A stretch of 22,619 bases of DNA from an uncultured Bacilli bacterium (GTDB lineage: Bacteria; Bacillota_I; Bacilli_A; RF39; UBA660). A program made the translations under genes and the position numbers. The stretch spans positions 1 to 22,619 of the forward strand of contig CALVRP010000130.1 in the NCBI GenBank assembly GCA_944358665.1. The letters run 5' to 3'. How positions within the stretch are numbered: the first letter of the stretch is position 1; each line of letters begins with the position of its first letter. The notes beneath the pieces were generated by a model. It was not told the DNA's origin. It saw only the letters and a program-made list of their open reading frames with translations, and searched no databases. Shown in pieces: positions 16,063-22,619 of this stretch.

Positions 16063-17031
16063 TTATAAAAATATTATTAAAATACAAATAAAATAACCAA
16101 TGGTCGTTAAAAGTAATGGTTTATTATGAATAATTACTTCAACTGGATCTGCATAAGAGTCTTTTTCAACAATTAAACTATACTGAAATAAAATTATCAT
16201 AATTAAAGGAACTGTCCACATTAACCAGTTATAATCAAGCATTTTGGTAACTTCTGGTTCAACGGTCCATAGAGCATAAAAGACAACCGTCAAAGTTAAA
16301 CAAACATACATATTTCGGTCTAAAAATTCTTTAGTATAATATTTTAAAACTTTTCTAGTACTTGTTTTACCTTTAAGAATTTCGTTTCGTCTTTTACCAA
16401 ATCCCATATAGAAAGCGGCCGCCATAATAGTTAAATAAAGAAAATGAGAAACTTCAGTATCGATTAATAAAGCCCCGATAAATACTCTTATCAAAAAGCC
16501 TGAAACTAAAACCATAACATCTACTAATGGAATGTTTTTAAGCCATTTACTATATAGTAAATTAATAATAACGTAAGTTATTATTAAAGCAAAAACTAAT
16601 GGATTTATATTTATTGTAAAAGTGTAAATGCTTATACCAATTATTATAAAGCATAGTACAGCAATAATTAGATAAGCTTCTTTTTTACTAACTACCCCTG
16701 AAGCAAGGGGCCGGTGTTTTTTTACTTCATGAAGTTTATCTTTTTCAATATCACAAATATCGTTAAAAACATAGACAATTGAAGTTGTTAAAGAAAATAA
16801 AATAAAGCCTAACAGACAAATAAATATATTATTAACATCTTTATATAAACCACTTGCATTTTTTTCAGTTAAAATGAACAGATCAAGTAAAGAACTATAT
16901 ATTTGAGCATAAGAATCTTCATCGTTTTTATAATAATGATAATATACTAATATCAACTTTGCCATAGTATCTGTCATACTTTCTTGTATTATATCTCTCA
17001 TTATATCAAATGGATCTTTTTCACTATTCAT
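16063..17031 (-). CDS. UbiA-family prenyltransferase, DPPR-synthase-like, unusual N-terminus
   Basis: UbiA proteins are membrane enzymes that move a polyprenyl group. The subgroup resembled here, decaprenyl-phosphate phosphoribosyltransferase, makes a lipid-linked ribose for the cell wall. The Mg-diphosphate site NDICDIEKD is at residues 90-98, followed by HRPLASG (106-112). The second site region is SGFLIRVFIGALLIDTEVS and GKRRNEI. At least seven hydrophobic helices follow. The normal first helix with the RPxQWxKN box is absent; residues 1-60 are instead polar and helical (DPFDIMRDIIQESMTDTMAK). A GTG at 17043 overlaps the SD (AGGGGA), so I use ATG 17031 (322 aa). The enzyme family is sure; the substrate and whether it is active without helix 1 are not. 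Confidence 0.85.
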   Translation of the reverse strand: MNSEKDPFDIMRDIIQESMTDTMAKLILVYYHYYKNDEDSYAQIYSSLLDLFILTEKNASGLYKDVNNIFICLLGFILFSLTTSIVYVFNDICDIEKDKLHEVKKHRPLASGVVSKKEAYLIIAVLCFIIIGISIYTFTININPLVFALIITYVIINLLYSKWLKNIPLVDVMVLVSGFLIRVFIGALLIDTEVSHFLYLTIMAAAFYMGFGKRRNEILKGKTSTRKVLKYYTKEFLDRNMYVCLTLTVVFYALWTVEPEVTKMLDYNWLMWTVPLIMIILFQYSLIVEKDSYADPVEVIIHNKPLLLTTIGYFICILIIFL

Positions 17032-17096
17032 AATTCCCCTCACTTTCTAAGTAAAAATATATTTTTAACAGAACATATATGACATAATTATAGTTA

Positions 17097-17157
17097 TTAA
17101 CACCTCCTCCTTAAATTAGGTTGTGTTAATGTTAGCTTCCTTTCGAATATTAGTCAA
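17097..17157 (-). promoter_or_regulatory. Promoter and inverted repeat upstream of the UbiA-like gene
   Basis: Minus-strand TTGACT (17157-17152), 17 bases, TAACAT (17134-17129) form the promoter. An inverted repeat TTAACAC...GTGTTAA (17123-17129 with 17097-17103) overlaps the -10 edge and could be an operator. Between the arms is a strong AAGGAGGAGG, followed by a tiny GTG-started hydrophobic frame of 12 codons ending in TAA, possibly a leader peptide. Confidence 0.5.
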
Positions 17158-17251
17158 GTCATTTCATAATTTTAGAAATAATTTTACAAATTAACTGGAC
17201 TTAAAATGTTTTTCTTGATATTGTGTGTGGCAATAGAAAGGAAAATTTTAT

Positions 17252-17650
17252 ATGGCAAAAAATAAATATCCGATAGGCTATAAATTTAATAATTTAACAA
17301 TTTTAGAATTTTTAGGGACAATTGGTAATGATAATCATTGCTTTTACAAATGTAGATGTCAATGTGGAAAGATTATTAAAATCAGAAGTCAACAAATCAA
17401 CATTCAAAAGAGTTGCGGATGTATAAAGACTAAAACTAACCCACATAAATATTTGATAAAGCATAAATATCCAATAGGTCTTAAATTTAACAAACTAACT
17501 ATAATTGAATATTGTGGTAATTTAGATAAAAAACACCATCACAGCTTTTATAAATGTAGATGTGAATGCGGAAAAATAATTACTATTAGAACACAACAAA
17601 TTAACGTTCAAAAGAGTTGTGGATGTATGCCAAAGCAAAAAAAGAGATAA
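17252..17650 (+). CDS. Protein of two tandem AP2/HNH-associated zinc-ribbon repeats
   Basis: The 132-aa protein is two copies of a ~55-residue unit (about residues 5-58 and 71-126). Each unit reads YPIGxKFNxLTIxE, then FYKCRCxCGKII and xQQINxQKSCGC. Each repeat keeps five Cys (C34, C36, C38, C55, C57; C102, C104, C106, C123, C125), which suits a zinc-binding finger. This unit is known to me as the N-terminal domain of phage and mobile AP2/HNH homing-endonuclease-like proteins, where it probably contacts DNA. Here no nuclease or AP2 domain follows, and the protein ends in a basic tail. The ATG follows AAAGGA. It is probably a DNA-binding remnant or a stand-alone binder brought in by a mobile element. 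It is divergent from the UbiA-like gene. Confidence 0.75.
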   Translation: MAKNKYPIGYKFNNLTILEFLGTIGNDNHCFYKCRCQCGKIIKIRSQQINIQKSCGCIKTKTNPHKYLIKHKYPIGLKFNKLTIIEYCGNLDKKHHHSFYKCRCECGKIITIRTQQINVQKSCGCMPKQKKR

Positions 17651-17694
17651 TTACACAAGTCCGCTGAATATAAAACGCTCTTTTTTAATTATAC

Positions 17695-17734
17695 AAAAAA
17701 AAACGATTCCCCCTTTAATTATAAGAGAAAATCG
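17695..17734 (-). terminator. Terminator of tRNA-Trp
   Basis: Minus-strand CGATTTTC (17734-17727) pairs, with G-U pairs, with GGGAATCG (17711-17704), followed by nine Ts (17703-17695). It begins 12 bases after the tRNA 3' end. Confidence 0.75.
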
Positions 17735-17745
17735 GTATTTTCTTA

Positions 17746-17819
17746 TGGCAGGGAATAAGTGAATCGAACACTTATCGATGGTTTTGGAGACCATTGTTTT
17801 ACCATTAAACTAATTCCCT
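17746..17819 (-). tRNA. trnW: tRNA-Trp(CCA), intact
   Basis: The 74-base gene folds fully: acceptor AGGGAAT/ATTCCCT, D arm GTTT-AATGGTA-AAAC, anticodon stem ATGGT/ACCAT with loop CTCCAAA (anticodon CCA), T arm AAGTG-TTCGATT-CACTT, discriminator G and encoded CCA. UGG is read as Trp and UGA stays a stop, in keeping with the TGA stop of the M20 gene. It has its own promoter upstream and terminator downstream. It differs clearly from the truncated copy at 18021-18063 outside the anticodon region. Confidence 0.95.
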
Positions 17820-17828
17820 AAATTAAAT

Positions 17829-17936
17829 TTGTGCCACTTGCTGACACAAATAATTATATCATAATTTTGATCAATTTGTAACCAAACGGTTAATATTAAT
17901 CGAAGAGACAACTAACTGGCACAAAAAATGGCACAA
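17829..17936. repeat. Short TGGCACAA repeats resembling integrase arm sites
   Basis: TGGCACAA occurs at 17917-17924 and 17929-17936 (12 bp apart), its inverse TTGTGCCA at 17829-17836, and TGACACAA at 17842-17849. Clusters of such short direct and inverted repeats near a tRNA are typical of tyrosine-integrase arm-binding sites. No integrase gene adjoins them here. Confidence 0.5.
17853..17881 (-). promoter_or_regulatory. Promoter of intact tRNA-Trp
   Basis: Minus-strand TTACAA (17881-17876), 17 bases, TATAAT (17858-17853); the transcript would begin near 17846, 27 bases before the tRNA. Confidence 0.7.
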
Positions 17937-18020
17937 GCCTCTATTTATTAATAAACTAAATAGCTTTAATTTCTTAGGGTTTATAAAGGTTCAAAACATT
18001 TCAAATCATTTTTAACTACT

Positions 18021-18063
18021 TCGGTTTTGGAGACCGACGTTCTACCAACTGAACTATTCCCCT
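18021..18063 (-). pseudogene. Truncated tRNA-Trp (5' 43 bases)
   Basis: The minus strand reads acceptor AGGGGAA, TA, a D arm (GTTC ... GAAC) and an anticodon arm TCGGT-CTCCAAA-ACCGA with anticodon CCA. After that the tRNA stops: no T arm or 3' acceptor strand follows. This 5' half looks like the ordinary Firmicute tRNA-Trp, and it keeps its own promoter. A 13-bp identity (plus strand GGTTTTGGAGACC, 18023-18035) is shared with the intact gene (17780-17792), the place where tyrosine integrases often cross over in tRNA genes. I read it as an integration scar. Confidence 0.8.
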
Positions 18064-18087
18064 ATAAATGCTTTTACAAGCAATTAC

Positions 18088-18116
18088 ATTATAGCATATT
18101 ACTTAATTTTATTCAA
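18088..18116 (-). promoter_or_regulatory. Promoter of the truncated tRNA-Trp
   Basis: Minus-strand TTGAAT (18116-18111), 17 bases, TATAAT (18093-18088), 24 bases before the tRNA 5' end. It is intact although the tRNA is not. On the plus strand TTCAAC-17-TATAAT in the same gap can serve the SleB-like gene. Confidence 0.6.
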
Positions 18117-18155
18117 CTATATTTTAACTTTTCATATAATAAGTTAGGTGATAAT

Positions 18156-18581
18156 ATGATTGTAAATTACACATCGAATGAAAGAGACTTATTAGCTAGA
18201 TTAATGCGTGCCGAAGCAGTTGGTGAAGGAGATTTAGGAATGTTGATGGTCGGAAATGTCGTCGTTAATCGAACTTTAGCCAATTGTCTAACTTTTAAAA
18301 ATATAAATACAATAAGCGAGGCCATATATCAAAATCCTGGAGGTTTTTCTGGCATTAATAGTCCACTATTCTTTAGTACTCCGACAACTCATGAGCGCGA
18401 ACTAGCTGATCGCGTACTTAAAGGGGAGTATTACTATCCTGCAACCAATGCTCTTTGGTTTTATGCGCCAACGACTGGGGCAAGTTGCCGAAGTACGTGG
18501 TGGGAACAACCTTTAAGTGGCCGATATAAAAACCATTGTTTCTATGAACCTTTATCTGGTGAATGTGCCGAAATACATTAA
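18156..18581 (+). CDS. SleB/CwlJ-like cell-wall hydrolase
   Basis: Members of this family (Hydrolase_2) cut peptidoglycan, classically spore cortex during germination. The 141-aa product is almost only the catalytic domain: LLARLMRAEAVGEGDLGMLM with the catalytic Glu in RAEAVGE, VGNVVVNR, FSGINSPLFF, ADRVLKGEYYYPATNALWFY and the closing GRYKNHCFYEP. I chose ATG 18156, five bases after AGGTGA. A much longer frame opens upstream but would run through the truncated tRNA-Trp and start without an SD. No signal peptide or anchor is seen, as in CwlJ-type enzymes that are made inside the cell. Together with the CwlD-like amidase at 20671 it suggests a spore-forming ancestry. Confidence 0.9.
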   Translation: MIVNYTSNERDLLARLMRAEAVGEGDLGMLMVGNVVVNRTLANCLTFKNINTISEAIYQNPGGFSGINSPLFFSTPTTHERELADRVLKGEYYYPATNALWFYAPTTGASCRSTWWEQPLSGRYKNHCFYEPLSGECAEIH

Positions 18582-18627
18582 AAAAGAAGTTATGCTTACA
18601 TTGCCTCTGTAAGTTTAACTTCTTTTT
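18581..18627. terminator. Shared terminator between convergent SleB-like and HtrA-like genes
   Basis: AGAAGTT..GCTTACA pairs with TGTAAG..AACTTCT, with T runs on the plus side and A/T runs on the minus side. It overlaps the last codons of the HtrA-like gene (stop at 18596) and follows the SleB-like stop directly. Confidence 0.75.
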
Positions 18628-19666
18628 CTATGGTTTTTCCATCTCTAATAATTGTCAAATTAATAGTATCACCAACTTCATGTTTATAAAGCATGAATTT
18701 TAAATGGCTGCTATCTTTAACCGTATCTCCATCCATTTGTGTAATAATATCATTAGCCTCAATTCCAGCACTCGCAGCAGCCGAACCATTTTCTACGTCA
18801 GCTACAACGACTCCGCTTGTAATATCCTCATCTAGATTTAGGTTATTACGATAAAGCATAGCTGTATTAGTGACATCATACATACTAATACCTAAAACGG
18901 GTCTTTCTATTTCTTCGCCATTTTCTAGTTTATCAATGCTAGCCATGGCTACTTCAATCGGAATAGCAAATCCCATGCCTTCTACTTCGCTTTCAACAAG
19001 TTTCATTGAATTAACTCCGATAACTTCACCATTAATATTAACAAGTGGTCCACCACTATTTCCTGGATTTATAGAAGCATCAGTTTGAATAGCTTCCATC
19101 ATATAAGAATCTTGACCATCACTTACAGTAATCGTTCTAGTTTCTCCAGAAATGATACCCTTAGTAACTGTTCCCATATAATCACTGTCTAAAGGTGTTC
19201 CAACAGTGAATACTGTATCACCAATTTTTGAATTAGTACTATCACCTATTTCAGCAACCTCTAAGGCGCTGTCCGCATCAATTCTAAGCACTGCAATATC
19301 AGCATAACTATCACCACCTAAATAAGTAGCATCTACAGTTTCGCCAGCTGTATTAGTAATTTTTACCTGAGAAGCACCTTCGACAACATGGTAGTTAGTC
19401 ATTATATAGCCATAATCATCGTCTTTCTTATAAACAAAGCCAGATCCTGATGATACCGCTTGATTATTTTGATAAGTCTCAATTAAAACAACCGCATCAT
19501 ATATCTTATCAACAGCTTCATAAATACTGTCGCTTTCACTTATTGTTACATTCTTTTTAGATGAAGATACTAAATTATTATCATCCTTAGTAAAATATAA
19601 AGTTCCTAATATTCCTGCAAATAAAACAATTAATATAATAACTATACCAAGTATTTTCTCTCGCAT
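18596..19666 (-). CDS. htrA: HtrA/DegP-like membrane-anchored serine protease
   Basis: This quality-control protease degrades misfolded proteins outside the membrane. Residues 5-25 (ILGIVIILIVLFAGILGTLYF, given in part) form a single N-terminal membrane anchor. The trypsin-like domain has the full triad: H93 in TNYHVVEGA, D123 in ADIAVLRID, and S204 in NPGNSGGPL. A single PDZ domain follows from about residue 255 (VLGISMYDVT ... GVVVADVENGSAA ... GDTINLTIIRDG). The length of 356 aa is normal for Gram-positive HtrA. ATG 19666 follows AGGAGGG by four bases. It starts nine bases after the Abi-type gene stop, so the two may be co-transcribed, an unusual pairing. Confidence 0.95.
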   Translation of the reverse strand: MREKILGIVIILIVLFAGILGTLYFTKDDNNLVSSSKKNVTISESDSIYEAVDKIYDAVVLIETYQNNQAVSSGSGFVYKKDDDYGYIMTNYHVVEGASQVKITNTAGETVDATYLGGDSYADIAVLRIDADSALEVAEIGDSTNSKIGDTVFTVGTPLDSDYMGTVTKGIISGETRTITVSDGQDSYMMEAIQTDASINPGNSGGPLVNINGEVIGVNSMKLVESEVEGMGFAIPIEVAMASIDKLENGEEIERPVLGISMYDVTNTAMLYRNNLNLDEDITSGVVVADVENGSAAASAGIEANDIITQMDGDTVKDSSHLKFMLYKHEVGDTINLTIIRDGKTIEKEVKLTEAM

Positions 19667-19675
19667 ATTTCCCTC

Positions 19676-20608
19676 CTAATCTGTTTCGATAATATCATAC
19701 CAATTTTTTGGAAAACCAATTTTATTTAAAATATCCTCTGTTGGTATGACATCAATTTGATTATCTAGTAAATCTACCTCATATTTTATTTCTGTAATCA
19801 TTTCATCAAATTCTTCTTGCGATAGCATTACTTTTAAAATAATAACTAATGCATATAAATCATTTTTACCATATATATAACCATCTTCATCTTCTGGAAT
19901 ACTTAAAAATTCATGATATTTAGTATTCGGAATAGACCTTTGAGTTCGATGATCATATAAAATATCTTCATGAGCACACACATTTCTAAAATTAGAAAGC
20001 AGTTCTAAATATAAATCCAAGGTACTCGCATCAATACTATAAAATTTAGCAATATTAATTTGATCTTCGTCTTTTAATATACTATAAAGTTCTCCAATAA
20101 TACCTAAAGACAAAACTTTCACGAGTACCCATAAAGGAACATAACCATAATTGTCTAAATAATGGGTAGTTGCCGCATGTTGACGGCCATTAATTCTAAC
20201 CTGTCTTCTAATTTTATTAAGAACATCTTTAACCTGTCTAGCCTTTAAACTATCTTGAGTAAAGTTCCGTGAATCTAGATAATCTTTCTCTCTAAAACCA
20301 TATTTTTTTGATAATTGATAACTAATAATAGATTTCATATTGTTCTCTACAATTAAAATATGTTTAAAAAATGTATTACGAATATTACGGTCAAAGACAA
20401 ACATGGCATATAATTCTTCAAATGTTGTTCCTTTAATATATTTATCACTTTTTGGCACTTTTATAAATAAATGTCGATAACCAGATATAAAATAATAGTT
20501 TTCACGAAACAATATTTTTCTTGCGAATGTTTCATCATTGACAATTAAACCTTTATTCCTTAAAATGTCAATTTGCTGGTCCAAAGTTTTAAATATTTTG
20601 CTTGCCAT
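19676..20608 (-). CDS. Abi_2 family (AbiD/AbiF-like) abortive infection protein
   Basis: Abi_2 proteins stop phage growth, probably by cutting RNA. The family signature is clear: FKTLDQQIDILRNKGL at the N-terminus, then FRENYYFISGYRHLF (residues 34-48), the helix FDRNIRNTFFKHILIVEN and a HEPN-type RX4H motif RNVCAH at residues 208-213. The length of 310 aa is typical. A GTG at 20617 falls inside the SD (AGGTGA), so ATG 20608 is the likely start. It stands alone, without a matching antitoxin, and is followed by the HtrA-like gene. Lone Abi_2 genes inside chromosomal regions are common and are often gained by transfer. The trigger is unknown. Confidence 0.9.
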   Translation of the reverse strand: MASKIFKTLDQQIDILRNKGLIVNDETFARKILFRENYYFISGYRHLFIKVPKSDKYIKGTTFEELYAMFVFDRNIRNTFFKHILIVENNMKSIISYQLSKKYGFREKDYLDSRNFTQDSLKARQVKDVLNKIRRQVRINGRQHAATTHYLDNYGYVPLWVLVKVLSLGIIGELYSILKDEDQINIAKFYSIDASTLDLYLELLSNFRNVCAHEDILYDHRTQRSIPNTKYHEFLSIPEDEDGYIYGKNDLYALVIILKVMLSQEEFDEMITEIKYEVDLLDNQIDVIPTEDILNKIGFPKNWYDIIETD

Positions 20609-20670
20609 ATCTATCACCTATTATTAATTATAACATAACTTTAACACTTTTTTGTGATAAACATTTGAAA

Positions 20671-21333
20671 TTAACCACTAAAATACTTTACAGTCCCCTT
20701 TCTAACGGCTTCGGCTATTTTACTTTGATATTTTTCATCTTGAAGTAAACTTCGCTCTTTACTATTAGATAAAAAACCAAGTTCTAATAAAACCCCTGGT
20801 TTAGTTATTCTTCTTTGTAAATATAAAGTACTATCTTCTTTATATTTTCTAGTTGAATTTAAATATCTAACAAATTCTTCTTGATAAATTTTAGCAATTT
20901 TTTCATTTTCACTATTTATTTTATCATAGTAAGCTTGCGCCCCCATCCAACTAGAATCTACATCAGCATTCAAATGAATAGATAAATATAAATCGGCTCC
21001 TGACTTATTAATAATATTAGCCCTTCGTGATAGATCACTTCGTTTTCTATTGGATGCGCCATTAGCAGATAAGTCATAATCACCATATCTTGTTAAATAA
21101 ACTACAGCTCCATCTTTTTTTAAAGCTTTCATAATTTTATTACTTATTTGCAAATTTAAAACCGATTCTTTAACATTTTTATAATAAGCTCCCGAATCTT
21201 TCCCACCATGGCCAGGGTCCAAATAAATAACTTTACCAAGTAAAGGTAACTCTGATTTTTCGGCATTAACATAACTCATTCCACATATAGCAATTAAAAA
21301 TACCGCTAAAACAAATAACTTATTTTTTAACAT
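20671..21333 (-). CDS. N-acetylmuramoyl-L-alanine amidase, CwlD-like
   Basis: This enzyme removes the stem peptide from muramic acid in peptidoglycan. In Bacillus, CwlD does so to form the muramic lactam of spore cortex. Residues 1-24 form a signal peptide ending in VNA. The Amidase_3 zinc ligands and catalytic residue are present: H42 in LDPGHGGKD, E56 in VKESVLNL, H120 in LSIHLNAD and E184 in LLELGFLSN. The product is 220 aa, one catalytic domain without SPOR, SH3 or LysM wall-binding repeats, which is the CwlD layout. ATG 21333 follows TAGGTGG. The neighbouring SleB-like gene supports a cortex role, but a general wall-remodelling role is equally possible from sequence alone. Confidence 0.92.
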   Translation of the reverse strand: MLKNKLFVLAVFLIAICGMSYVNAEKSELPLLGKVIYLDPGHGGKDSGAYYKNVKESVLNLQISNKIMKALKKDGAVVYLTRYGDYDLSANGASNRKRSDLSRRANIINKSGADLYLSIHLNADVDSSWMGAQAYYDKINSENEKIAKIYQEEFVRYLNSTRKYKEDSTLYLQRRITKPGVLLELGFLSNSKERSLLQDEKYQSKIAEAVRKGTVKYFSG

Positions 21334-21468
21334 GCAACCACCTAACTAAGTTTATGCTTTTAATTTGATGAATTTACTAAATAAAAAAACAATTTAGCTA
21401 TTAACAAATCGTTTTCCACAGTATTATAAATCATTTTTATTTTTAAAAAATATCCTCGTGAGTATCTT

Positions 21469-22140
21469 CTAATTTTCAATAATCTTTTTTAATTCATCGG
21501 AACAATAAGTATTTATATATTCTAGTTTTTTCTCTTCACTTAAAATATAACTATTATTTTTAAACATATTTTTTAATTTCTTATAATCTCCATTAATACT
21601 TTCATGACTAGCAACAATCATATCCATCTTAGATACATTTGTAAGATCTAAATTTATTCCATTTATTTTAGTAAGTGATTCTATAAATATTCTTTGACTT
21701 CGCCTATTGCCTTGCCGAAAGGGGTGCAAGGCATTAATATCAGCAAATAATTCTACTAATTTATCTAGTGTTGTTTCATCATCATAATTTATAAAATATT
21801 TTTCCTTTTTTAATTTATTAAATACATCATTACCAAATAAATTTATATGTTGTGTTAGGCAAAATAAATCTTGTTTAGCAATATTACAATTTCTTATATC
21901 TCCAGCCCATCTATAAACATCTTGAAATAAGTATTTATGAATATCTTTTAAATATTTAAAATCAAAATTACCTTTTAATGGTTTTTCGTTTAATTCATAA
22001 ATTCTTAAAGATACAAGCTCTCTTTCAGCATTAAATAAATCTTCATCATTTGTAATATTTAGTTTATTAATTAAAACATCAGTTCCTTTATAACAATAAT
22101 CAGCTGTTCTTTCATAAGTATATTTGTATTTATTATCCAT
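21469..22140 (-). CDS. Fic-domain toxin with atypical Fic motif
   Basis: Fic proteins usually transfer AMP from ATP to a target, and class I members are toxins held by a small antitoxin. The 223-aa product has the Fic fold: KYLKDIHKYLFQDVYRWAGDIR (shown in part; residues 62-83) and the active-site loop HPFRQGNRRSQR at 139-150. The consensus is HxFx(D/E)GNGRxxR. Here the metal-binding acid is Gln143 (codon CAA) and the Gly is Arg146 (AGG), each one base from the consensus codon. The catalytic His139 and both later Arg residues remain. The start overlaps the antitoxin-like gene by eight bases. The system looks intact as an operon, but the enzyme may have changed or lost AMP-transfer activity. 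Confidence 0.92.
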   Translation of the reverse strand: MDNKYKYTYERTADYCYKGTDVLINKLNITNDEDLFNAERELVSLRIYELNEKPLKGNFDFKYLKDIHKYLFQDVYRWAGDIRNCNIAKQDLFCLTQHINLFGNDVFNKLKKEKYFINYDDETTLDKLVELFADINALHPFRQGNRRSQRIFIESLTKINGINLDLTNVSKMDMIVASHESINGDYKKLKNMFKNNSYILSEEKKLEYINTYCSDELKKIIEN

Positions 22141-22327
22141 AAATTCCTCTATACTTTTCTATAACTTTTTTACGTTCTATTTCTGTCGTAGATTTACCAA
22201 TTATACAATTATATAGTTTTTGTTTTAATTCTTCAGTTAATGGCATACCCTCTTGAGTCATAGCTCCATCAACTTTTTTGATTTTTTCTTGAATTTCTTT
22301 TTCAGTTTGTTTTTTATTATTATTCAT
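22133..22327 (-). CDS. VbhA-like antitoxin of the Fic toxin
   Basis: The 64-aa protein precedes and overlaps the Fic gene, the order used by class I Fic toxin-antitoxin pairs. The antitoxin helix that blocks the ATP site carries (S/T)xxxE(G/N). Here it reads AMTQEG at 22-27, keeping E26-G27 but with Ala where Ser/Thr is usual. The rest (PLTEELKQKLYNCIIGKST) matches the helical hairpin of VbhA-family proteins. I use ATG 22327; an upstream TTG at 22348 would add seven residues. An extended -10 (TGGTATAAT, 22365-22373) lies 38 bases upstream. Since the same Fic protein has an altered motif, toxin and antitoxin may have drifted together. Confidence 0.82.
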   Translation of the reverse strand: MNNNKKQTEKEIQEKIKKVDGAMTQEGMPLTEELKQKLYNCIIGKSTTEIERKKVIEKYRGIYG

Positions 22328-22407
22328 TAAAGTCACTCGCTTTCTCAAGTATTTTGATATAATTATTATACCACAAAATGTTTAATATATCATTAGTTTT
22401 AGCATAA

Positions 22408-22435
22408 TAAAAAAGGAATGAAATAAATTTCATTC
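22408..22435 (-). terminator. Terminator for minus-strand transcription entering from the right
   Basis: GAATGAAAT and ATTTCATTC (22416-22424, 22427-22435) form a 9-bp hairpin followed on the minus strand by CTTTTTTATT. There is no minus-strand gene just upstream in the window, so its parent gene lies beyond the edge or was separated by an insertion. Confidence 0.5.
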
Positions 22436-22501
22436 TTCTCCCTAAAGGGCGATTTTTTTGTTTAACTGAAGTTTATTGGTATAATTATTGTAGGTGAAGT
22501 T

Positions 22502-22619
22502 ATGATAGTTTGTACAGGTAAAGATAAAGAATTCGAATTATATAAAGATAACGTTAATGATAAAAAAGTTAAATTTCATATTAAAAATATTTTTAGTGAT
22601 CACTGGAACGATTATAAAA
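22502..22619 (+). CDS. Start of a possible IS91-like transposase, cut by the window edge
   Basis: Only 39 codons are visible, starting at ATG 22502 after AGGTGA and running off the right edge. Residues 24-39 (KFHIKNIFSDHWNDYK) resemble the first helix of the transposase zinc-binding domain of IS91-type elements (I..IF..HW..F), but the match is by eye and the zinc Cys residues would lie outside the window. A promoter (TTGTTT-16-TATAAT with an extended TGG, -10 at 22480-22485) precedes it. It could also be a different small protein. Confidence 0.4.
   Translation, partial: MIVCTGKDKEFELYKDNVNDKKVKFHIKNIFSDHWNDYK

Noticed and set aside
18027..18155. A 43-codon N-terminal extension of the SleB-like hydrolase
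   Set aside because: It runs through the truncated tRNA-Trp and its promoter and has no SD, while ATG 18156 has a good one.

Overview
The window comes from a very AT-rich bacterium that reads UGA as stop (the M20 peptidase gene ends in TGA). Promoters are sigma-70-like and Shine-Dalgarno (SD) sites are strong. An SleB-type hydrolase, a CwlD-type amidase and a pilin-type leader point to a low-GC Firmicute, perhaps one of the gut Bacilli or relatives of Mollicutes. The lineage is inferred from style only.

About 1-13,600 looks like a decayed integrative element. On the minus strand it carries a tyrosine integrase (C-terminus cut by the window edge), an excisionase-like gene, three small unknown genes (two of them paralogues), and a defence operon. 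The operon holds a PLD-nuclease/SNF2-type helicase, an Eco57I-like adenine methyltransferase and a 243-aa orphan. Next come an ArdC-like antirestriction/metallopeptidase gene, a small divergent gene, and a VirD4/TraG coupling-protein ATPase. The ATPase is fused in frame to the first ~62 residues of a type IV pilin-like protein. I read this as a deletion scar joining a conjugative element to a chromosomal pilin gene, although an intact promoter and SD show it may be expressed. Two small genes of the element have no usable ATG, GTG or TTG near their SD, and an ATA codon sits at the ideal distance.

About 13,800-17,250 looks chromosomal: GNAT acetyltransferase, M20 deacetylase/peptidase and a UbiA/DPPR-synthase-like prenyltransferase. 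Between the last two lie two promoter-led structured RNAs. The one before the M20 gene has a 13-codon leader peptide with Arg-Arg-Arg inside a stem, a terminator just before the gene, and an 8-nt complement to the terminator loop, so it looks like an attenuator.

About 17,250-18,100 holds a protein of two tandem zinc-ribbon repeats, an intact tRNA-Trp, integrase-arm-like repeats, and a second tRNA-Trp cut off after its anticodon stem but with its promoter intact. This resembles an old integration scar in a tRNA gene.

About 18,150-22,619 holds cell-envelope genes (SleB-like hydrolase, HtrA-like protease, CwlD-like amidase) mixed with defence or selfish genes (Abi_2 protein, Fic/VbhA-type toxin-antitoxin with an unusual Fic motif). 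At the right edge is the start of a possible IS91-like transposase.
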